Shown one piece after another: positions 48,245-55,297 of a DNA stretch of 64,000 bases. The translations under genes and the position numbers were made by a program. The first letter of the stretch is position 1; each line of letters starts with the position of its first letter. The notes below the pieces were generated by a model. The model was given only the letters and a program-made list of their open reading frames with translations, made no database searches and was not told the DNA's origin. This DNA comes from Gemmobacter megaterium (GTDB lineage: Bacteria; Pseudomonadota; Alphaproteobacteria; Rhodobacterales; Rhodobacteraceae): positions 682,001 through 746,000 of the forward strand of contig NZ_FTOT01000002.1 in the NCBI RefSeq assembly GCF_900156815.1, given 5' to 3'.

Positions 48245-48273
48245 CCCGCAGACCGGGCCTCATTGCAGCCAAG

Positions 48274-48290
48274 GGGGGCTATCCGCCCCC
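48274..48290. terminator. Short G/C hairpin after the L,D-transpeptidase gene
   Basis: GGGGGC, a 5-nt loop and GCCCCC form a compact stem in the space where the transpeptidase and PaaK-like genes converge. No U-run is present. Confidence 0.35.
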
Positions 48291-48311
48291 ATGGTGTGCA
48301 CCACGCCCACT

Positions 48312-48334
48312 CCCCCAGCATATCTGGATCGAGG
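48312..48334. repeat. Short extragenic repeat, second copy of the 1297 element
   Basis: CCCCCAGCATATCTGGATC followed by GAGG matches the element at 1297-1320 with only a few differences. Both occur in intergenic 3' regions. Confidence 0.4.
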
Positions 48335-48398
48335 CAAAGGCGCGGCCAGACATTCCGCCCCGCCAGACCGCGTGATAGTCTGGTAGGCCGGAGCCGCC

Positions 48399-49595
48399 TC
48401 AGCCGTAGCTGCGGCGGTCTTCGATCACCTTGCCATCGTTCGGCAGGCTGCCCGGCGGCACCAGTTCGACCCGGCCCTTCAACTTCAGCACATCCAGCAC
48501 CGACCCTTCATAGAGCGCGGGATTGGAGGCGCGGGTTTCCACCTGAACCGTCATCACATCCATCTCGCCATCGCGGTCGGCGATGACTCTGGCGCGTGTG
48601 ACTTCGGCATGGCGGGCGACAAAATCCGCAACCTGTTCGGGGCGGACGAACATGCCCTTGATCTTGGTGGTCTGGTCCGCGCGACCCATCCAGCCCCTGA
48701 TCCGCAGATTGGTGCGGCCGCAGGGCGACTGGCCCGGCATCAGCGCCGAAAGATCGCCGGTGGCAAACCGGATCAACGGATAGTCCGGGTTGAGGGTGGT
48801 GACGACGACCTCGCCGACCTCGCCCAAGGGCACGGGATCGCCCGTGCCGGGGCGGACGATTTCGACGATGACCCCTTCGTCAAGGATCATGCCTTCCATC
48901 GCGGCGGATTCATAGGCGATGTTCCCCAGATCGGCCGTAGCATAGCACTGACGGCAGGTGATGCCGCGATCCGCATATTCCTGCCGCAGCGACGGGAACA
49001 GCGCACCACCGCCCACCACGGCCTTGGCCAGTTTGAGCGCGACCCCCATCTCGGCCGCCTTGTCGAGGATGACCTTGAGAAAGTCCGGCGTGCCGGCATA
49101 GGCCGTCGTTCCGATATCGGCCGCTGCGCGCACCTGCAGTTCGGTCTGGCCCGTTCCGGCCGGCACAACGGTCGCGCCCACCGCGCGGGCGGCATTGTCG
49201 AACATCATCCCGGCGGGCACCAGATGGTACGAAAAGCAGTTCTGCACGATGTCGGCCGCCCCGATCCCGCTGGCATAGAGAAACCGGCCAAGGCGCCACC
49301 AGTCATAGCCCAGCCCCCCCGGTTCATAGATCGGGCCAGGCGACTGAAAGATCTGCGCCACGTTCGATGCGGCCACACCGCCAAAGGGCGGCTGCGCCTG
49401 CTGGCCCGCGACCAACGCCGATTTACGCATGATCGGCAGCGACGACAGCTCGGCCAGCGACGCCAGGGCCACACCCTGCAAGGCGGCACCCGCCGGGCAT
49501 TTGGCGGCACGCGAAAGCTGGGCGCGCAGACTGACGAGTTGATCCGCCTCGCGTTCATCCTGGCTGCGGGTTTCCAGGGCGTCGTAATACGGCAT
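48399..49595 (-). CDS. Phenylacetate-CoA ligase (PaaK) family protein
   Basis: A 398-residue AMP-forming CoA ligase of the PaaK group, acting in the cytoplasm on an aromatic or other organic acid with ATP and CoA. Features are YYDALETRSQDEREAD near the start, VGGGALFPSLRQEYADRG, CYATADLGNIAYES, and the C-terminal domain LRIRGWMGRADQTTKIKGMFV with the lysine of the adenylation site. It is shorter than classical PaaK (about 430). AAGGAGG precedes the ATG at 49595. It is the last gene of the liv cluster and is probably functionally tied to it. Confidence 0.85.
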   Translation of the reverse strand: MPYYDALETRSQDEREADQLVSLRAQLSRAAKCPAGAALQGVALASLAELSSLPIMRKSALVAGQQAQPPFGGVAASNVAQIFQSPGPIYEPGGLGYDWWRLGRFLYASGIGAADIVQNCFSYHLVPAGMMFDNAARAVGATVVPAGTGQTELQVRAAADIGTTAYAGTPDFLKVILDKAAEMGVALKLAKAVVGGGALFPSLRQEYADRGITCRQCYATADLGNIAYESAAMEGMILDEGVIVEIVRPGTGDPVPLGEVGEVVVTTLNPDYPLIRFATGDLSALMPGQSPCGRTNLRIRGWMGRADQTTKIKGMFVRPEQVADFVARHAEVTRARVIADRDGEMDVMTVQVETRASNPALYEGSVLDVLKLKGRVELVPPGSLPNDGKVIEDRRSYG

Positions 49596-49608
49596 GACCC
49601 GTTCCTCC

Positions 49609-50430
49609 TTAGGCCAGCCAGCGTTTGCGGCGGCGATAGCTGCGCACATCGCGGAAGCTTTTGCGCCCCTTGTCCGACATGCCCAGGTAGAATTCCTTTA
49701 CATCAGGGTTCTCGCGCAGATCTTGCGCCGTCCCCTCCATCACCACGCGCCCGCTTTCCAGAATATACCCCGTGTGGGCATAGCGCAGCGCCACGTTGGT
49801 GTTCTGCTCTGCCAACAGAAAGGTCACACCTTCCTTGTCGTTCACTTCGCGCACGATCTCGAAGATCTGCTCCACCAACTGCGGCGCAAGTCCCATCGAG
49901 GGTTCATCCAGCAGGATCGTTTCGGGGCGGCTCATCAAGGCGCGGCCGATGGCGGTCATCTGCTGTTCGCCGCCCGAGGTATAGCCAGCCTGGCTTTTGC
50001 GTCGTTCACGCAAGCGGGGGAAATAGGTATAGACCATCTCCAGGTCGCGGGCGACATCGGCCCGGCTGGCGCGGGTATAGGCGCCGGTCAGCAGGTTTTC
50101 CTCGACCGTCAGGTGTTCAAAGCAATGTCGCCCCTCCATCACCTGGATGACGCCCATGCGCACAAGATCGGCCGGGTTGCCCTCGGCGATATTCTGGCCG
50201 CGATAGAGGATCGACCCTTTGGTCACGTCGCCGCGTTCCGATTTCAACAGGCCCGAAATCGCCTTGAGCGTCGTGGACTTGCCAGCACCGTTGCCGCCCA
50301 GAAGCGCCGTGATCGCGCCCTTGGGCACGGAAAGGCTGACCCCTTTCAGCACCAGGATGACGTGGTTGTAGATCACCTCGATGTTGTTGACCTCCAGCAA
50401 GGTCTCGCGGGTGGGTGCGGCATCCAGCAT
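49609..50430 (-). CDS. livF: ABC transporter ATP-binding protein, LivF type
   Basis: A 273-residue cytoplasmic ATPase of a HAAT-family (branched-chain amino acid type) importer. Walker A is LLGGNGAGKST, the signature TSGGEQQMTAIGRAL, Walker B ILLDEPSMGLAPQLVEQIF, and the H-loop region LLAEQNTNVALRYA. The start at 50430 (MLDAAPTRE) fits the family. The paaK-like start is 13 nt downstream. It works with LivG (54464), LivM and LivH. It carries an unusually basic C-terminus (RSYRRRKRWLA). Confidence 0.92.
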   Translation of the reverse strand: MLDAAPTRETLLEVNNIEVIYNHVILVLKGVSLSVPKGAITALLGGNGAGKSTTLKAISGLLKSERGDVTKGSILYRGQNIAEGNPADLVRMGVIQVMEGRHCFEHLTVEENLLTGAYTRASRADVARDLEMVYTYFPRLRERRKSQAGYTSGGEQQMTAIGRALMSRPETILLDEPSMGLAPQLVEQIFEIVREVNDKEGVTFLLAEQNTNVALRYAHTGYILESGRVVMEGTAQDLRENPDVKEFYLGMSDKGRKSFRDVRSYRRRKRWLA

Positions 50431-50453
50431 GGCAGGGTTTCCCTTGGGCGTGG

Positions 50454-50482
50454 TTCCCGGCCCGCGGGATGCGGGCCGGGAA
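50454..50482 (-). other. Intercistronic stem-loop between livK and livF
   Basis: A perfect 12-bp stem, TTCCCGGCCCGC with GCGGGCCGGGAA and a 5-nt loop, starts 7 nt after the livK stop. There is no U-run, so it more likely protects the livK 3' end or attenuates livF than fully terminates. Confidence 0.6.
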
Positions 50483-50489
50483 AGTGGCA

Positions 50490-51779
50490 TCAGTTGCAGC
50501 GTTCAGCGATCTTGTTCTCGGCCGCATAGGCCGCGGAATCTTCAAGCACCAACGGATCGAGCACATCGTGATCGGGCTCGATGAAATCGGTGATCAGGTT
50601 CCACTTCTTGGCCGACGCATCCCACTGCTTGATCATTGCCGCGCCGGGGCCGCCATGGTCGGCACAGGTCGCCTGGAAGGGCTGGCCGAAATTCGGCAGG
50701 CCAAGCTCGGCCAGCCGCTCCGGGGTCAGCGCCAGAGCTTCCATCCCGTCACGCAGCTGCGGCGGAGTGATCTTGGAGCTTCCGACCGCCGCTTGCGTGG
50801 TGCGGATCGCCTCTGCCACGACCATCGCGGCATACATGCCACGCGAATAGACCGCGCTGCCGATCTGATCGCCTGCGCCGGCTTTCTTGCCCGCGTCGTA
50901 GACATATGTCTTCAGGTCGTCATACACCGGATAGTCCATGCCCACGCCGTGGAACGTCAGCGCCTTGTAGCCATTGGCCCCATCGCCCGCCGGGTTCACG
51001 TCGTTTTCCGACCCCGACCACCAGATGCCGATGAAATTCTCCATCGGGAACCGGATGTTCGCCGCTTCCTGGATTGCCACGGCATTCATGACACCCCAGC
51101 CCCACATCAGCACATAGTCGGGCTTGTCGCGGCGGATCTGCAACCACTGCGATTTCTGCTCCTGTCCGGGGCTGTCAACGGGCAGCAGGCTGAGCGTGAA
51201 GCCGTGCTTCTTGGACAGTTCTTCCAGGGTGCGGATCGGTTCCTTGCCATAGGCAGAATTGTGATAGACCAGCGCAACCTTCTTGCCGTTCAGATCGCCG
51301 CCATTTTCCTGCAGCAGATACTTGATCGCCACCGAAGCGCCATCCCAGTAGTTCGCCGGGTAGTTGAAGACCCATTCGAACACCTTGCCGTTGGCCGCCG
51401 AGGTCCGGCCATAGCCGGGGGTATACATCGGGATCTTGTCGGCCGTGACCCTGGGGATCAGCTGATAGGTGATGCCGGTCGACAGCGGGTTGTAGATCAG
51501 CGCGCCCGAACCCTTGGTCGATTCATAGCATTCGACACCCTTCTCGGTGTTATAGGCCGTCTCGCATTCCGGCACGACGATCTTTTCGCCGCCGATGCCG
51601 CCATCGCGTTCGTTCAGCAGGGTGAAATAGTCGCTGAAACCATCGGCATAGGGAATGCCACCTGCGGCGAACGGCCCCGTGCGGTAGCTCAGGTTCGGCA
51701 CCACCAGATCGGCCTGCGCCATCCCCGCTGCCGACGCGGCAATCGCAGCCGCCGCCAGCATCGTAAAGGTCTGTTTCAT
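50490..51779 (-). CDS. livK: ABC transporter substrate-binding protein, LivK type
   Basis: A 429-residue periplasmic ligand-binding protein. The signal peptide is MKQTFTMLAAAAIAASAAGMAQA with cleavage likely after AQA. The mature part begins DLVVPNLSYRTGPFAAGG and has the type I periplasmic fold (KVALVYHNSAYGKEPI, MWGWGVMNAVAIQEAA). Its neighbours (PaaK-like and acyl-CoA ligases) suggest an organic or aromatic acid ligand rather than an amino acid, an inference. A stable hairpin follows the gene. Confidence 0.9.
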   Translation of the reverse strand: MKQTFTMLAAAAIAASAAGMAQADLVVPNLSYRTGPFAAGGIPYADGFSDYFTLLNERDGGIGGEKIVVPECETAYNTEKGVECYESTKGSGALIYNPLSTGITYQLIPRVTADKIPMYTPGYGRTSAANGKVFEWVFNYPANYWDGASVAIKYLLQENGGDLNGKKVALVYHNSAYGKEPIRTLEELSKKHGFTLSLLPVDSPGQEQKSQWLQIRRDKPDYVLMWGWGVMNAVAIQEAANIRFPMENFIGIWWSGSENDVNPAGDGANGYKALTFHGVGMDYPVYDDLKTYVYDAGKKAGAGDQIGSAVYSRGMYAAMVVAEAIRTTQAAVGSSKITPPQLRDGMEALALTPERLAELGLPNFGQPFQATCADHGGPGAAMIKQWDASAKKWNLITDFIEPDHDVLDPLVLEDSAAYAAENKIAERCN

Positions 51780-51836
51780 TCTGCATCCTCCCAGTTGCAA
51801 TATCGCCGGTTGTCCCGGCATCCCTTCGGCCCGGAC

Positions 51837-52913
51837 CTAGTGCGGAAAGGGCCAGAGTCTCAGTTTTTCCTTGGTCACGCGCCACAGTTGCGCCAGCCCG
51901 TGCGGCTCCAGGATCAGGAATGTGACGATCAGCGCGCCGATGATCATCAACTCGATATGGGCCGCGAGATCCGTCGGCCAGCCCAGCATTCCGACCAGCA
52001 CGTTCTTGAGAAACACCGGCAACAGCACCAGGAACGCAGCCCCTGCAAAGCTGCCGAAGATGCTGCCCAGACCGCCGATGATCACCATGAACAACACGAG
52101 AAAGCTCTTGTTGATCCCGAAGGACTCGCCCACCTCGGCCGCCCCCAGATAGACGGCAAAGAACAGCGCCCCGGCGATCCCGATAAAGAAGGACGAGACC
52201 GCAAAGGCCGACAGCTTGCTGCGCAGCGGGTTCACGCCGATGATCTCCGCCGCGATGTCCATGTCCCGGATCGCCATCCACTGCCGACCGATGGACCCAC
52301 GCGTCAGGTTGCGCGCGATCCAGGCGACAATGAACAGGATCACCAGACAGAACAGATACTTGGCCCAGGCCGGCGTGTTCGCACCAGTAACGGCGATGCC
52401 AAATACCGTACGTTCCGGCGCGTTGATCTGCCCCGAGGCCGAGTAGTTGTAGAACCACGGCACCTTGTTGAACAACCACACCAGAAAGAACTGCGCCGCC
52501 AGGGTCGCCACCGCCAGATAGAACCCCTTGATCCGCAAGGATGGCAGGCCGAACAACACCCCCACCATGGCGGTGATGCCCCCTGCGAGCATGACGTGGA
52601 AAAAGATGTTCACATCCGGAAAGCCGGTCATCAGCTTGTAGCAGGCATAGGCCCCCACCGCCATGAACCCGCCCGTCCCAAGCGAGACCTGACCGCAATA
52701 GCCGGTCAGGATGTTCAGTCCCAGCGCCGCAATGGCATAGATCAGGAACGGCACGAATACCGCGTTTGCCCAGTAGTCATTGATCAGGAACGGCACCACG
52801 CCAAAGGCGACGGCCATCAGCACATAATATCCGGTCCGGTCGAACCGGATCGGAAAGGTCTGGCTGTCGTCGCGGTAGGTGGCCTTGAAATCCCCTGCCT
52901 CACGGTAAAGCAT
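51837..52913 (-). CDS. livM: ABC transporter permease, LivM type
   Basis: A 358-residue inner-membrane permease. It shows the family motif LGLNILTGYCGQVSLGTGGFMAVGAYA (in parts), LPSLRIKGFYLAVATLA and the coupling loop AIRDMDIAAEIIGVNPLRSKLSAFAVSSF (in parts). About eight to nine hydrophobic helices are visible. It lies upstream of livK by 57 nt and downstream of a terminator that separates it from the 76-residue protein gene. Confidence 0.92.
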   Translation of the reverse strand: MLYREAGDFKATYRDDSQTFPIRFDRTGYYVLMAVAFGVVPFLINDYWANAVFVPFLIYAIAALGLNILTGYCGQVSLGTGGFMAVGAYACYKLMTGFPDVNIFFHVMLAGGITAMVGVLFGLPSLRIKGFYLAVATLAAQFFLVWLFNKVPWFYNYSASGQINAPERTVFGIAVTGANTPAWAKYLFCLVILFIVAWIARNLTRGSIGRQWMAIRDMDIAAEIIGVNPLRSKLSAFAVSSFFIGIAGALFFAVYLGAAEVGESFGINKSFLVLFMVIIGGLGSIFGSFAGAAFLVLLPVFLKNVLVGMLGWPTDLAAHIELMIIGALIVTFLILEPHGLAQLWRVTKEKLRLWPFPH

Positions 52914-52939
52914 CGCTCAGACCCTCCCCACGGTCACGC

Positions 52940-52976
52940 AAAAGGGCGCGGATCCCGGCATGGGATCGCGCGCCCT
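52940..52976 (-). terminator. Rho-independent terminator inside the liv cluster
   Basis: On the minus strand AGGGCGCGCGATCCC pairs with GGGATCCGCGCCCT (one bulge) and is followed by TTTTGC. It lies after the 76-residue protein gene and before livM, so the upstream genes (ligase, livG, livH) and downstream genes (livM onward) may be expressed at different levels. Confidence 0.7.
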
Positions 52977-53005
52977 GAAATGTTGATCTTGCCGCGCCCC
53001 GGCCG

Positions 53006-53236
53006 TCAGGCGTGCGCGGTTTCCTCTTGCGTCACGCGCTCTCCGCGCGCCAGTTCCTGCGTCAGGGCGACCAGCCGCACCCGCGCCCAGATCCCCGCTC
53101 CAAGGCCCAGCAGCGCCAGCACCAGCACCGCACCGAACAGCGGATGCCCGTCGATGAAGGCCAATACCGACAGCCCTCCGAACACCCAGAAGGCCGAGAA
53201 GCCCAGCGTGCAGGCGATTGCCCAGAACTTCTTCAT
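53006..53236 (-). CDS. Small two-helix membrane protein in the liv cluster
   Basis: A 76-residue hypothetical protein. Helix 1 (FWAIACTLGFSAFWVFGGLSV) and helix 2 (LFGAVLVLALLGLGAGIWA) flank a short FIDGHP loop, and a charged tail follows (LTQELARGERVTQEETAHA). GGGAGGGG precedes the ATG at 53236. It sits between livH and livM, where no standard Liv component belongs, and could be an accessory subunit. No domain is recognised. Confidence 0.7.
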   Translation of the reverse strand: MKKFWAIACTLGFSAFWVFGGLSVLAFIDGHPLFGAVLVLALLGLGAGIWARVRLVALTQELARGERVTQEETAHA

Positions 53237-53347
53237 TCCGCGACCCCTCCCAGAGTCCGGCGCGGGATGCGCCAGTATGCCGCAGAGTAGAAACGCCGCA
53301 GACACGCGGTGTCAACATGCATTCGGAATTCGGCATGTGACGATTGC

Positions 53348-53407
53348 CCTGTTTTTCATCTTGCAGAAATACCCTCCGGGGGGTGCGGGGGGTGGAAAAC
53401 CCCCCGC
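53348..53407 (-). repeat. Extragenic hairpin repeat, copy B
   Basis: Read on the minus strand: GCGGGGGG, TTTTCCAC, CCCCCCGCACC, then GGAGGGTATTTCTGC and AAGATGAAAAACAGGG. The same order and near-identical blocks are found at 16509-16563 after ccr. It lies between livH and the small membrane protein gene. Confidence 0.6.
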
Positions 53408-53443
53408 TGCGGCCGGTTCGGGTGAAGCGTGCGTCCGACATGG

Positions 53444-54430
53444 TCATACCCGCTCGATGATCTTTTCGCCGAACAGCCCCTGCGGGCGGAACACGAGGAA
53501 GATCAGGGCCAGCACATAGGCGAACCAGTTCTCGGTTGCGCCGCCGATCAGAGGGCCGGCGAAGAATTCGAACAGTTTCTCGCCCACACCGATGATCAGC
53601 CCGCCGACAATGGCACCGGGGATCGAGGTAAAGCCGCCCAGCATCAGCACCGGCAGCGCCTTGAGCGCGATCAGGCTGAGCGAGAACTGCACACCGGACT
53701 TGGAGCCCCACATGATGCCCGCAACAAGGGCGACGAAGCCCGCGATCGACCAGGTCAGCACCCAGATGAACCGCAACGAGATGCCGACCGACAGCGCGGC
53801 CTGGTGATCATCCGCGACGGCCCGCAGGGCCCGGCCCTGTTTGGAATACTGCGAGAACAGCGTCAGGCTGACCACAAGGATCACCGCCACCACCGTCGCC
53901 ACGATATCCAGCTGGTCGATGAAGAACCCATAGCCAAAGGCGTTGTAGGTGAAATCGTCGATGGCCCCCGACATGCCTTGCGGAATGCCCACGTCCAGCT
54001 TCTTGATGTCGGCGCCCCACATCACATCGCCCATACCTTCCAGGAAATAGGCCAGGCCGATGGTCGCCATGAACAGGATGATCGGCTCCTGGTTCACCAG
54101 ATGCTTGAGCACGAAGCGTTCGACCAGAATGGCCAGTCCGACCATGACGAGGGCTGTCAGCAAGATGGCGAGAACGGCCGGGACATGCCAACCGAAATGG
54201 TGGATCGACGTGCCGAAGATCGCGTTGATCAGATGGGCAAAGGGCACCTGCCCGTTCTGGATGCCCACCAGCGTCAGCGCCGCGAACAGCGCCAGCACCC
54301 CTTGCGCATAGTTAAAGATACCGCTGGCCTTGAAGATCAGCACAAAGCCCAGGGCCACCAGCGCATAGAGCACCCCGGCCATCAGGCCGTTCAGCGTGAC
54401 TTCGATGGCGTAAAGAAGCGTCTCGGGCAT
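53444..54430 (-). CDS. livH: ABC transporter permease, LivH type
   Basis: A 328-residue inner-membrane permease. The start region LNGLMAGVLYALVALGFVLIFKASGIFNYAQG (in parts) and the coupling loop GRALRAVADDHQAALSVGISLRF are family hallmarks, and GGFTSIPGAIVGGLIIGVGEKLFE is near the C-terminus. I prefer the ATG at 54430 over the adjacent GTG at 54433 because GGAGG is 5 nt from the ATG. The gene lies 33 nt after livG. Confidence 0.92.
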   Translation of the reverse strand: MPETLLYAIEVTLNGLMAGVLYALVALGFVLIFKASGIFNYAQGVLALFAALTLVGIQNGQVPFAHLINAIFGTSIHHFGWHVPAVLAILLTALVMVGLAILVERFVLKHLVNQEPIILFMATIGLAYFLEGMGDVMWGADIKKLDVGIPQGMSGAIDDFTYNAFGYGFFIDQLDIVATVVAVILVVSLTLFSQYSKQGRALRAVADDHQAALSVGISLRFIWVLTWSIAGFVALVAGIMWGSKSGVQFSLSLIALKALPVLMLGGFTSIPGAIVGGLIIGVGEKLFEFFAGPLIGGATENWFAYVLALIFLVFRPQGLFGEKIIERV

Positions 54431-54463
54431 CACACCCTCCCTTGGGCGGAACGGAACAGGCGA

Positions 54464-55297
54464 TCAGTCATGGCTCACCCCCAGATAGGCGTCGATCACG
54501 GCCTGATTGCTGCGAATGTCATCGGGCGACCCGTCGCCGATCTTTTTGCCGTAATCCATCACGACCACACGGTCCGACAGATCCATCACCACGCCCATGT
54601 CATGTTCGATAAGGGCAATCGTGGTGCCGAATTCGTCGTTCACATCCAGGATAAAGCGGCACATATCCTCTTTTTCCTCGACGTTCATGCCGGCCATCGG
54701 TTCGTCCAGCAGCAACAGCTTGGGTTCTGCGGCCAGTGCGCGCGCCAGTTCCACCCGCTTTTTCAGGCCATAGGGCAGTCGCCCCACGGGTGTCTTGCGG
54801 ATGTGCTGGATCTCCAGAAAGTCGATGATCTTCTCGACCTTCTCGCGGTGCTCGTCTTCCTCGCGCTGCGCGCGGCCCCACCACAGGGCCTGTTGCGCAA
54901 TATTGGTGTTCATCATCGTCAGGCGGCCGGTCATGATGTTGTTCAGAACCGACATGCCTTCGAACAGGGCGATGTTCTGGAAGGTGCGGGCAATGCCCTG
55001 ACGCGCGACCTCATAGGGTTTCATCGGCGGGCGCCGGGCGCCACGGAACCAGACCTCGCCCTCTTGCGGGACGTAGAAACCCGAAATCACGTTGAGCATC
55101 GACGATTTCCCGGCTCCGTTCGGCCCGATGATCGCGCGGATCTCGCCTTCGCGGATGTCAAAGGAAATGTCGGTGATCGCCTTCACCCCGCCGAAACGCA
55201 GCGTGATGTTCTTCATTTCCATCAGCACGGGGCCGATCTTGCGGCCATCGGCGGTGGTCCAGCCCTCGGCGGGCATCGTCTGGGCGGCGGCGGTCAT
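54464..55297 (-). CDS. livG: ABC transporter ATP-binding protein, LivG type
   Basis: A 277-residue ATPase. Walker A is IIGPNGAGKSSMLN, the signature is the LivG-type LPYGLKKRVELARAL, Walker B is LLLLDEPMAGMNVEEKEDM and the H-loop is LIEHDMGVVMDL. Residues 1-25 form a short extension before the core. Its ATG overlaps the TGA of the acyl-CoA ligase gene, so the ligase and transporter are made together. Confidence 0.92.
   Translation of the reverse strand: MTAAAQTMPAEGWTTADGRKIGPVLMEMKNITLRFGGVKAITDISFDIREGEIRAIIGPNGAGKSSMLNVISGFYVPQEGEVWFRGARRPPMKPYEVARQGIARTFQNIALFEGMSVLNNIMTGRLTMMNTNIAQQALWWGRAQREEDEHREKVEKIIDFLEIQHIRKTPVGRLPYGLKKRVELARALAAEPKLLLLDEPMAGMNVEEKEDMCRFILDVNDEFGTTIALIEHDMGVVMDLSDRVVVMDYGKKIGDGSPDDIRSNQAVIDAYLGVSHD

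Noticed and set aside
50415-53519. A 1034-codon plus-strand frame across livK, livM and the small membrane gene, and a 646-codon frame at 53429-55369
   Set aside because: Both run antisense through several clearly real liv genes and their spacers, which is the expected artefact of codon bias.
54893-54910. Another GCGCAATATTG copy in livG
   Set aside because: It lies inside a coding sequence, encodes ordinary residues and has no matching GTTNCGC half, so it is likely chance.
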